This document shows, piece by piece, positions 1 to 8,043 of a DNA stretch of 64,000 nucleotides. Both the position numbers and the translations under genes were made by a program. Position 1 is the first letter of the stretch. Each line of letters starts with the position of its first letter. This DNA is from Cyclobacterium roseum (lineage in GTDB: Bacteria; Bacteroidota; Bacteroidia; Cytophagales; Cyclobacteriaceae). The stretch is taken from positions 434,001-498,000 of the forward strand of contig NZ_WNKF01000002.1 of assembly GCF_010119225.1 (NCBI RefSeq), in the 5' to 3' direction. Below the pieces are notes generated by a model that had not been told where the DNA came from, did not search any database, and saw only the letters and a program-made list of their open reading frames with translations.

Positions 1-144
1 CTTGAAAACAAACGAAATGATCGGATCATTATGCTATCAAGTTCCATAGATTTCCAGGACCGCCAAAAATCAAAAGAGTTTCCGTTTGTAAGTGGATTCA
101 TTGAAAAACCCCTTACAAATGAAAAACTGGAAACCTTGATTTAG
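1..144 (+). CDS. Response regulator receiver domain, C-terminal fragment (5' end outside window)
   Basis: Frame 1 is open from the first base to a TAG at 142-144 and gives 47 residues. The stretch IIMLSSS followed by GFIEKPLTNEKLETLI matches the end of a CheY-like receiver domain: the beta-4 strand with its Ser/Thr switch, then the conserved Lys-Pro before the last helix. The aspartate and the acidic pocket lie upstream, outside the window. The protein stops right after the last receiver helix, so this is either a single-domain regulator or the C-terminal receiver of a hybrid kinase. It converges on the polysaccharide locus, with 44 bases between the two stop codons. Confidence 0.7.
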   Translation, partial: LENKRNDRIIMLSSSIDFQDRQKSKEFPFVSGFIEKPLTNEKLETLI

Positions 145-188
145 GTAGCTGCAAGAAACCAAATAAAACGTTATTCTTTCTAATAAAA

Positions 189-2408
189 TTATTTCTCCAT
201 CCGTAACCAACGGGCTCCATGTGGCCGGAGCAACACAGGTTCGTTAAAGGAAAGTTGCTCCCCGGTGACCGCATCCTCCATTTTAACATAGTCTGAACCT
301 GAAAAAATCAATTCTGCATGTACTTCACTTGCATTTTCATTCATTAGGAAATAATGGTCACTATCCGGCCCGGCAAGGCGATAAACGATGGCCTGTTCAC
401 TCCTTAGTGGCACCGCTATTCCCTCGGGAAACAACTGGCCCAGGAGGCGCTGTTCGGCTATTTTTTGAAAAGGCCTAAAACAAGCTCTGGCTGCCTCGTA
501 CCCAATCAGGATAGCCTCTCCCCTACCTTTTTTTCTTGAAGTTACGGCTACTTTTCCGTTATCGAATCGCTGCCTTACTTCGGCGGAATGGGGTTGCATA
601 TCCGCAATGGAACCTTTGACCAATTGCCCCTCAATATGCCACTCCCGATTAATTCCAGCGTATTGGTACTCCCGCAACACCAGCCCAAACAACTCGGCAA
701 ATTCGCTGTCTTTTCCCCTTGGAAAAAGAGCCGAGTTTTCATCCATCCAGGCACCCGGCATGTCCATTACAAGACGGCCTCCTGCGGACACATAGGCATC
801 CAGAATCGGTAACAAGGAAGGGTCCAGAGCCAAAACTGCCGGTAAGTAAATAAGGGGATACCTTTGGGCCAACCCGGCTTCGAGGTCCTGTTTTGTCAGG
901 AACTCAAAGGGGATATCGGCATTGATCAGTGCCCGGCAAAGCCCGACCCTTGATTCCATGGGGCGGTATCGTAAACTGTCCTGACCCTTTAAGGATAGAG
1001 CGGTCCACATCGCTTCATTGTCCCAATCAAAAAAGATTCCGACCTGTGGTTCTTTGTGTAGTGACCATATCTCCTCCCGATGCTTTTGCATGGCCCGGGC
1101 AATCTTGCCTACTGCTACGGCCCGATCCGTCACTTCATTTTGATGGTCCAATAGGGCATATTCACCCACTTCCGCACCGGCACTTCTTACGGACCAACTC
1201 CAAAGCCCCCAACCCTTAAAACCAGCAGCGAGCATGCTTAGGGTAAATTGTTCCATTTCAGGCGCATCCACGGTGAAGCCCTTATTATTTTGACCAAATT
1301 TTTCCCCACCAAATTGCTGCGGACCGCCAGTGGTCTCCCAGCCGCCCGTCCAACCGCCTTTAAACATATCCTGTATATAACTGGCCTGCATGTACACCGT
1401 AGGCCCCAATTCATCCTGAACCTGATCAAAATGCCAGGTAAAATGAATGGAAGGATAAAAAGATCCCGCCTCGGTCATGGCATCGGCAATTCCAGGAAAG
1501 TTAACTCCAAAATAAGCATGTGGGCGAAACAGACCCAATTCCCCTCCTGCCCGGTATGGTGCTACTGAGTCAATTTCATGGAAGGTCTTGATCCGCTCCT
1601 TTAAAGTCGAAATGCCATAATCTGCTTTAAACTTGAGGATGTCCCGAACGATTCGCAATTCCCGGTGATTATGATCGCTCCACCTTTCTTCAAAATCATC
1701 CCAGGAATCATAAGGACGCCCTCCCGTAGCCAGACCATGGTGATGTTGATTATGGGCATGGTTTAGTTTTGCTATAGATCCATATGCTTCCCTGGCCCAT
1801 TGTACAAATAACTTCTTTCCTTGTTCACTTAAATCCATACCCCGTTTCCCTACCAGGGGATCATAGGCAGAGCTCGATCCTCGAATACGCTCTCTGTTAC
1901 CTGTTTCCCTAACCTCCCGGGCATAGGTCTCTATCCGTTTTTTTAAGACCTCGGTTTGATAGGCAATCATGTTGGGATGCCTTCGTACTTCAGATAAATC
2001 CATGCTTGCCGGTAGTCCTACTTTACGAGTCAGCTCCGGTGTAATGGCCTCCCAGCCTCCTTCGGCATACCACCAGGGAATCAACCCTTCCTCCAAAGCG
2101 ATCAATTGAATCGTTTCCAGTGACCAGTCTGGTAGGGGCATTATCTGTTTGAGATTGGTAAAGCCTAATTCCTTCATTTTCCGGAAATGCTTCCGAATTT
2201 CCTCCTCCCCTTCTTCGGGTCGCTGAATATAGACCACGCCAGCTGGAACGGGTGCTAACGTTCGAAATTTTTGCTGTAACGGAGAGTCATGCATGCTATC
2301 ATACAGGTCGTGAAGAAAGTCATGGTTTTCCTGGGCAGTCAATGTTGCTGTCAGAAAAACGCTCACTACCAGGCATGCCAGAGAAAAGATGGATCGGATA
2401 CTTTTCAT
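189..2408 (-). CDS. GH42-like glycoside hydrolase, exported
   Basis: 739 residues with a Sec signal peptide (hydrophobic stretch about 8-22, cleavage near TLTAQ). The fold resembles GH42 beta-galactosidases: an N-terminal TIM barrel (about 50-440), a WAREAYGSIAKLN segment like the GH42 barrel helix, GWGLWSWSV at the end of the barrel, a trimerization-like flavodoxin domain (about 455-650) and a small beta domain at the end. GGWETTGGP carries a candidate nucleophile Glu. The Asn-Glu acid/base motif usual in GH42 is not evident where expected. It is the last gene of the PUL and overlaps the lyase stop codon by four bases (ATGA), so translation is probably coupled. It probably removes sugars from oligosaccharides in the periplasm; the linkage is unknown. 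Confidence 0.7.
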   Translation of the reverse strand: MKSIRSIFSLACLVVSVFLTATLTAQENHDFLHDLYDSMHDSPLQQKFRTLAPVPAGVVYIQRPEEGEEEIRKHFRKMKELGFTNLKQIMPLPDWSLETIQLIALEEGLIPWWYAEGGWEAITPELTRKVGLPASMDLSEVRRHPNMIAYQTEVLKKRIETYAREVRETGNRERIRGSSSAYDPLVGKRGMDLSEQGKKLFVQWAREAYGSIAKLNHAHNQHHHGLATGGRPYDSWDDFEERWSDHNHRELRIVRDILKFKADYGISTLKERIKTFHEIDSVAPYRAGGELGLFRPHAYFGVNFPGIADAMTEAGSFYPSIHFTWHFDQVQDELGPTVYMQASYIQDMFKGGWTGGWETTGGPQQFGGEKFGQNNKGFTVDAPEMEQFTLSMLAAGFKGWGLWSWSVRSAGAEVGEYALLDHQNEVTDRAVAVGKIARAMQKHREEIWSLHKEPQVGIFFDWDNEAMWTALSLKGQDSLRYRPMESRVGLCRALINADIPFEFLTKQDLEAGLAQRYPLIYLPAVLALDPSLLPILDAYVSAGGRLVMDMPGAWMDENSALFPRGKDSEFAELFGLVLREYQYAGINREWHIEGQLVKGSIADMQPHSAEVRQRFDNGKVAVTSRKKGRGEAILIGYEAARACFRPFQKIAEQRLLGQLFPEGIAVPLRSEQAIVYRLAGPDSDHYFLMNENASEVHAELIFSGSDYVKMEDAVTGEQLSFNEPVLLRPHGARWLRMEK

Positions 2409-4345
2409 TGTTGGTTATTTATTTCTAATGCTACGGTTAATTCTCCCACGGATAGATGTCCATTTTCCGGCAGGTACTCCACCTTAGGCTGCGGTTTATC
2501 AGGAGCTTGCAAAATCATCAAAACCGACAGGTTTCCATTCATTTTCAGGTCTATGGCCTTGCTATGCGTATACGATTTCCCATGCCAGATAATTCCAGGA
2601 TTCAATCGGGAAAGGTTGCCGCCATAGGCCACAGACGTTTGGTTTACCTCCACCGGTTTTGCGGAACCTAGGACCATCACGTGAAGAGTATATCCGGTCG
2701 GTGTATGGATTTCATACCCTTTTTCATTGGGAACAATTTCATTGAATTCCGGTGTATTCAGCCTCCAAATCCCCCCGTTTTCAGTCATATCTTCTACTAG
2801 AAAAACGGCTTCTGCACCAGAGCGCTCATCGTAATTCACCGTGAATTTGCGACGTTGACGAATCACTCCCATACTACTTCCTTCTCCGACGGCAAAACCG
2901 GAACCAAATTCGCCAAATTGGTAAGTTACCAAATTACCCGCATCCGGATGGCCGGTCTCTTCCGGTTTGGGTTTATGGGGAAAAATATTTGTTTGCCCGG
3001 CAATTTTACCCGTTCTCCCAGCCCCGATTACCAGTGGAACTCCACCGCCAATAATCCGGAAAGTATTCACATCCGGCCCCTTGTGTCCGGCTATCCGGGT
3101 GGAGGAAGTATTGAAAACCGCTACGACATCCTTTTCATTCGCAAATCGATTTCTAAAAACAACAACTCCCTGAGTGGTATCGGCATGGGTAAGCCAACCG
3201 CTATCTGCGGGATTTTTTTTTGCTATTTCTTCGGGATAATATAATATGCTGTAAAGAGAGCTATCGCCCAGATAATCGTGCATCCACTTGATTTCGGAAA
3301 GCTGGGATCCGGGGTACAAGCGGAATGCCATTCCCAGAAAACCGGTACCCAGATTCAAATTATCGTCAGACAGGTCCGGCTTCATTCCAATCAAACCCTC
3401 CCTGACCGGGATAGAAACCATGGTAGCTGCCATTGCTTTGATGGACTGCCGGGTGTGGGGAGCCAGTATGTCCAGTGCCAATTCGCGGTTTTGTCGTCGG
3501 TTTTGAAATGCTATTAGAGCAGGTCCGATAAAAGACCAATTGTATAAATGATAGCCGATACTTTCTGCGTTCCATCCTTCAGGATAGGTATTTTCCTTCA
3601 TGTGATCCATTAACCGCTTGGTAGCATCCCAAACCAGTGGATCCATAATGGACGGGCTGTCCGGATGTGGGTTATCCCATACCATCCCGGCAAACAACGA
3701 GGCTCCCCAACGAACTCCCATCCAATTACTGACCAAGCTATAATTAGCCTCTGCTCCCATATTTGCCTGGGTGGTGAACGTCAGTTTGTACAATTGCCTG
3801 TTGACCTGATTTCTCTTTTCTTGCGACCACCCATTGTAGCAAAAGTCATACGTGATGGCCAAGGAACGTAGCACTGCAGCCCGGGTAAGCCCTCTGGACA
3901 CCGGGTTATTAAAAATAATTTCGTCTTCAAATAAACGTGTCAATTGGCTAAAAGCCTGGTCCGCAAACCGGTCCTTCCCTGTAAACAAATATAAAATGGC
4001 CAGTTTCTCTGCCAGTAAGGCTACCTGCCTGGGAGCTGCGTCCTGCTCTTGACTCAGAGTAGTAAAAAGCTCTCCTACTTCCTGATTGTATTGAGACAAT
4101 AATCCTGAATCGGGGTTTTCAGCCACTTTTGCCCGTATCATCTGTACTTCCTCAGGCAAAAGCAATCCCCGGGGATGCTCTCCTGTGGCATCAGCATCAT
4201 TCAAATCCGAAGTATCGATCAGCCAATCCAAGGTCTTCTGTTGAGCTACTACGCCGGATTCATTGTAAATTGATATACAAAGAAACAGGATGAACATCTT
4301 CCAACTTTTCCAGTCTCCGGTTTTACTCTCTTTCAATGCCTTCAT
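2405..4345 (-). CDS. Heparinase II/III-like polysaccharide lyase
   Basis: 646 residues. The signal peptide sits behind a long polar start; a second Met at residue 17 (4297) gives a more normal one. The N-terminal half is helical, with SNWMGVRWGAS and a Tyr-rich GYHLYNWSF stretch typical of the (alpha/alpha) toroid of alginate and heparin lyases. The C-terminal half is beta-rich, with AGHKGPDVNTF in the place of the His-containing beta-sandwich motif of Hep_II_III proteins. Family members break uronic-acid polysaccharides by beta-elimination. The start overlaps the preceding gene by 23 bases and the stop overlaps the next by four, so it is co-translated with both. The exact substrate cannot be read from the sequence. 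Confidence 0.75.
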   Translation of the reverse strand: MKALKESKTGDWKSWKMFILFLCISIYNESGVVAQQKTLDWLIDTSDLNDADATGEHPRGLLLPEEVQMIRAKVAENPDSGLLSQYNQEVGELFTTLSQEQDAAPRQVALLAEKLAILYLFTGKDRFADQAFSQLTRLFEDEIIFNNPVSRGLTRAAVLRSLAITYDFCYNGWSQEKRNQVNRQLYKLTFTTQANMGAEANYSLVSNWMGVRWGASLFAGMVWDNPHPDSPSIMDPLVWDATKRLMDHMKENTYPEGWNAESIGYHLYNWSFIGPALIAFQNRRQNRELALDILAPHTRQSIKAMAATMVSIPVREGLIGMKPDLSDDNLNLGTGFLGMAFRLYPGSQLSEIKWMHDYLGDSSLYSILYYPEEIAKKNPADSGWLTHADTTQGVVVFRNRFANEKDVVAVFNTSSTRIAGHKGPDVNTFRIIGGGVPLVIGAGRTGKIAGQTNIFPHKPKPEETGHPDAGNLVTYQFGEFGSGFAVGEGSSMGVIRQRRKFTVNYDERSGAEAVFLVEDMTENGGIWRLNTPEFNEIVPNEKGYEIHTPTGYTLHVMVLGSAKPVEVNQTSVAYGGNLSRLNPGIIWHGKSYTHSKAIDLKMNGNLSVLMILQAPDKPQPKVEYLPENGHLSVGELTVALEINNQQ

Positions 4346-6494
4346 CGTCTATTTTCATTTTCCAAAATTTACCATCAATGGATAATTGCAGGGAACCAGC
4401 CCCAACCTGCAACAGATCTGAGGAGTAAACCCCAGCTGTACTCCAGTGGTCAAAATTCAATTCAATACCATTTATGGCTCCCGAAGCTCTCAAACCGTCC
4501 GGATGGTAATTCATCAGCAAGTCATCCCCCAAACTGGTGCGGTAGGCCACTACCTTGGAGGTTGAATTGACTTTTAATTTTGAATCTCGTTGCATTCGAC
4601 TTGTAAATTGATGAAAATCCACAAACGAGTTCTTTTCGTGAACTTCCAGGGCGTAGCCGGAAAACGGACCCGGAACTACCAAAATAGAATAATTTTCCAA
4701 AATGGCCTGCTTCCCACTTATTTTATTTTCTCCGTCAGATTCAATCCAATAAAAACCGGAATTAAAAGGGCTTATTACCAAATACACCTGATCTGATTCC
4801 AAAAATATTTTCCCGTCATTTTCGTGAATTTTCCCGCTATTGCTGGGTAAAAAAAGCCAGCAGGCTTGTTGAAACCGGGCATCTTCCATCCATTTCTCAA
4901 AGCCTCGCGTTCCGACTGCAGGTGGATTTCCCATTGCTTTCAGGGATTGCTTTCCCAGAGAGGTACGCATTTTGTAGGCCTCATTCTTTTGAATTCCGCT
5001 CCTTGCTGTCTCAGCTGCGGCGACAAGCAGGGTTTGTTTGTGTTGCATGGTCTGGGTGTAGGGGCTGTGTCCGCCCGGCCCTAAATGGAAGGGCTGTCCC
5101 CCTCCTACCGTACGGGGTCCCTTCGCTGTCCGGAAGACCAAGGACCACTGCACCTGTTGGTTGGGATTGTCCAGGCGGCTTAAGTAGATACTTCCCAAGC
5201 CAACGTTTTTACTCCCGTAGAAATACTCCTGGGCATCATTCTCCCGATCCATATGGTAAGTGGGCCGAGAGATCTTTAATTCCAAAGGCATTTCATATTC
5301 TTTATGATAAAGTTTCCATATCAACGAATTGGGGCGGTAACTGCTGGTTAATTGATGTAGCGATGGTGCCGTTGAATCCAGGGGCCGGCTTCCAAACCAC
5401 AGGTGAAACATAGAGCTTAGCTCACCCCCCTGGTTCATTTGAGACGGGCCTCTTTTCTGCGCACCTGCCAGGGCTCCATCGTAGGTTTTTACGGCAAGGG
5501 TGATTAAGTAATAATCCAAAATGGCCCGGGCAACGGCTCTCATCTCCGTAGTTTTGGAAAAATCATAAATATTCAGTAGCGCTTCCAGGCTATGGGGGTA
5601 ATATATTTCCGAATCGTATTCCCCATTTCCGGTTTTCAGCAATCGTTTCAGGAAATCAACAAAATAACCATGAACCAGGCTATCAACCCGTTCGACTGAC
5701 TGTCCCGATATCAGCGCATCATCGGGAAAATGATGGGCGTACACCGAAGCCGCACTTCGCCACATGATCTTATGGTTTTCAGTACCTCCGTCCTGTTTAT
5801 TCCCACCCAGCAATTCCCCGGGCTCTCCCACCAGATCGTGTGGAGTAGACAGAGGGGCATAGACACGGTAACCATCTGAGGGCCTTGACAAGTCCGAATA
5901 ATTTGCAACGGCTGCTTGAAATGCCTGTCGCCAACCAGAAGACATCGTATCCGCTAATAGTGGATAAAACCGCGCCCAGTTTTTCGCTGCAAAATGGTAT
6001 TGCTGGTTCATATTTCCTGGGATAGCCAGGAATGCCTTAAGTAATGAATCCCCTGGGTCTAATAGCAATTTAGCAGTTGCGGGTATCAGGTCCTTTTTTA
6101 AAGCATCTCCTCCAAACCTAGTTATCTCACCATCTTTACCTCTTTCTTTGGGACCAAAATAGCCAGTAGGGCCCTGCTGAAACCTTCTACCGGTATAGGG
6201 AGAATAGATGTACTCCCCTTCCACCGCCCAGGTTTTAAAGGAAAGACCCGTATCCGGGCACATGGCCGTACCCTGAGCCCTTTTGCCCACTTCACGATCG
6301 GCCAGCGCTTTCAGTGCTCCTTCCATCCTCTTCTGAAAGCCCACTTCATCCGGGTAGCTATCCGGGGACCATAAATGCTGCGCATTCAGGGAAGTGAAAA
6401 AACCAGTAAAAATAGAAACGTAAAAGCAAAGGAAAAGCCCGATGGCGGGCTTTTCCATTTTTAGAAACCAATCCATCCGTCTACCGGTCAACAT
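4323..6494 (-). CDS. Exported protein of the PUL, unrecognised, probable (alpha/alpha) toroid plus beta domain
   Basis: 723 residues. I do not recognise the family. The N-terminus holds a signal peptide ending near SLNAQ. The best signal peptide starts at Met13 (6458), 22 bases after the SusD stop; earlier Mets would overlap susD. Residues about 40-400 are helical, with GTENHKIMW and YPHSLEALLNIYDF, the alternating helix pattern of lyase or hydrolase toroids. Residues about 400-720 look beta-rich, with many Gly and Trp. Size, secretion and the position between SusD and a lyase suggest a carbohydrate-active enzyme, perhaps a lyase of an undescribed family. A perfect 11-bp hairpin lies at codons 13-21. 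Confidence 0.7.
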   Translation of the reverse strand: MLTGRRMDWFLKMEKPAIGLFLCFYVSIFTGFFTSLNAQHLWSPDSYPDEVGFQKRMEGALKALADREVGKRAQGTAMCPDTGLSFKTWAVEGEYIYSPYTGRRFQQGPTGYFGPKERGKDGEITRFGGDALKKDLIPATAKLLLDPGDSLLKAFLAIPGNMNQQYHFAAKNWARFYPLLADTMSSGWRQAFQAAVANYSDLSRPSDGYRVYAPLSTPHDLVGEPGELLGGNKQDGGTENHKIMWRSAASVYAHHFPDDALISGQSVERVDSLVHGYFVDFLKRLLKTGNGEYDSEIYYPHSLEALLNIYDFSKTTEMRAVARAILDYYLITLAVKTYDGALAGAQKRGPSQMNQGGELSSMFHLWFGSRPLDSTAPSLHQLTSSYRPNSLIWKLYHKEYEMPLELKISRPTYHMDRENDAQEYFYGSKNVGLGSIYLSRLDNPNQQVQWSLVFRTAKGPRTVGGGQPFHLGPGGHSPYTQTMQHKQTLLVAAAETARSGIQKNEAYKMRTSLGKQSLKAMGNPPAVGTRGFEKWMEDARFQQACWLFLPSNSGKIHENDGKIFLESDQVYLVISPFNSGFYWIESDGENKISGKQAILENYSILVVPGPFSGYALEVHEKNSFVDFHQFTSRMQRDSKLKVNSTSKVVAYRTSLGDDLLMNYHPDGLRASGAINGIELNFDHWSTAGVYSSDLLQVGAGSLQLSIDGKFWKMKIDDEGIERE
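6431..6456 (-). promoter_or_regulatory. Hairpin at the susD / downstream-enzyme junction (possible attenuator)
   Basis: A perfect 11-bp inverted repeat (GGAAAAGCCCG / CGGGCTTTTCC) with a 4-base loop. On the minus strand it begins at the G of the likely ATG (6456-6458) of the third PUL gene, 25 bases after the SusD stop, and is followed by a T-rich stretch. It could reduce transcription or translation of the enzymes relative to susCD. It also encodes signal-peptide residues, so coincidence is possible. Confidence 0.4.
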
Positions 6495-8025
6495 TCGGGT
6501 TTAAATCCAATTCATTTTGTGGTATGGGTTGCCAGGTCCGGGAGGTCCAGGGAATGCTTCCTGTCCCCCTGTCACCATTTGGGATTTCCTTTTCCAGCGC
6601 CTGCAGGTAATACAAGCGGTCATTTTCGAAAACCAATTCTTTCATTCTTTCCACTTCAATGATCTCTTCAGACATGGGGCCCGTATAGTTTTCCAGTCCG
6701 GCCCGGTTTCTTACTACGTTCAAATCCCCCCTTGCTCCTTCCTCGTCTCCTCTGGAAAACCTCAGAAAAGAACGTGTCAGGTAGGCTTCTGCTGACCGCA
6801 TCAGCGGCAGGCTGGCAACCCGGTTGGATGCCTCCGGTTCTCCTGCCCGGTACCACTTGTGCCCCCAAACTTCCCTTTGATTTAAACCCTGATAAGCGGG
6901 TCGAGGGTCCTCATTGGGGCCAAAAGAAATGAATAACTGCTGATAACGCTTATCGTTCATCGCTTCCTCATGGTTATCCCATCCTGTCATGGATTTAAAG
7001 TGTTCACTTAGCGACATGATTTGATTGTTGTTAAACCGGTCGGTGAGGTTCCATCTTCCGTTTGGATCGGAGTAGCCCAGCCACCTGGAAACGACCGGAG
7101 GTTTCCAATTCGTTTGTGAACCCGAAGTCACGTACTGGAAGACCACTTCATTTCCCTTTACCCCAAACTGATCCTTATTCCAGGCCTCTATGGGATCCTC
7201 ATCCAGCGGGTATCTCCCGGAATTGAGGATCACATCTGCATGCTCCTCCGCCTGTTGCCAGTTTCTCATTTGGAAATTTACCTGCATGGCTAGAAAATGG
7301 GCCGCCATTTTATTTTGCCGGTCCACAAAAGCAGGAGGATCCCTGTCCGGATCGTATTCCTCGGGCAGGAGTTCTATGGCCTGGTCCAAATCGGCCAGAA
7401 TCTGATCGTAAACCTCCTGAACGGTGGAAGGTGCGGGATTATCAAATGCCGAATTAGGCAAACGATTTTTGATGATGATGGCAGGTGCATCATTGTCTGC
7501 TCCGTAAGGGGAAGCAAAAATTTTCACCAAATTAAAATTCACCCATGCCCTTAGCCAATACGCTTCACCGAGGATTCGCGGAGTCCAGTGGCTTTGTTGG
7601 TCATCAAAGGCCCCATTTCTGTCGATCCAGTCTATGACCGCATTAGCGGCCAACAATACGGCATAGCCTGCGTTCCAATTTCGGGTGGGTTGAGAATGAG
7701 CATTGTTGGAAAAATCCCGATTGTACCAGTCAATAGCATCCTGACCCACTACCCCGAGATCATCCATTAATTTCCCTACATCAGAGATGGTCGCCGAATA
7801 AATGGCCTGGTTGCCATGAATACCTCTAAAACCACCAGATCCACCGGCCACCCAAAGGGCACCGTTTACTAATTGTTCCAAATCCTGGGTATTTCTGGGA
7901 TCAGCAAATCCGTTGGAAACCACCCCCACATCTTCCAGCCATTGATCTTCACATGACCAGCACAAGGTCATAAGCAATAAAAAGACTGTTTTGAATGTAT
8001 AACTTTTGAATCTTATCGTTTTCAT
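6481..8025 (-). CDS. susD: SusD/RagB-family outer-membrane glycan-binding lipoprotein
   Basis: 514 residues. Lipoprotein signal with the acylated Cys at about residue 25 (LCWSC, followed by Glu-Asp). The N-terminal region has the SusD pattern: NAVIDWID, then GEAYWLRAWVNFNLVKIFASPYG, the classic TPR segment. The C-terminal part ends in RSAEAYLTRSFLRFSRGDEEGA and VRNRAGL, the usual SusD finish. It forms the lid over the SusC channel and captures glycan at the cell surface. It follows susC by 18 bases, in the normal order. The next gene starts at or near its stop codon. Confidence 0.95.
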   Translation of the reverse strand: MKTIRFKSYTFKTVFLLLMTLCWSCEDQWLEDVGVVSNGFADPRNTQDLEQLVNGALWVAGGSGGFRGIHGNQAIYSATISDVGKLMDDLGVVGQDAIDWYNRDFSNNAHSQPTRNWNAGYAVLLAANAVIDWIDRNGAFDDQQSHWTPRILGEAYWLRAWVNFNLVKIFASPYGADNDAPAIIIKNRLPNSAFDNPAPSTVQEVYDQILADLDQAIELLPEEYDPDRDPPAFVDRQNKMAAHFLAMQVNFQMRNWQQAEEHADVILNSGRYPLDEDPIEAWNKDQFGVKGNEVVFQYVTSGSQTNWKPPVVSRWLGYSDPNGRWNLTDRFNNNQIMSLSEHFKSMTGWDNHEEAMNDKRYQQLFISFGPNEDPRPAYQGLNQREVWGHKWYRAGEPEASNRVASLPLMRSAEAYLTRSFLRFSRGDEEGARGDLNVVRNRAGLENYTGPMSEEIIEVERMKELVFENDRLYYLQALEKEIPNGDRGTGSIPWTSRTWQPIPQNELDLNPNVDR

Positions 8026-8043
8026 ATTCTTTTTAGTTTAGGT

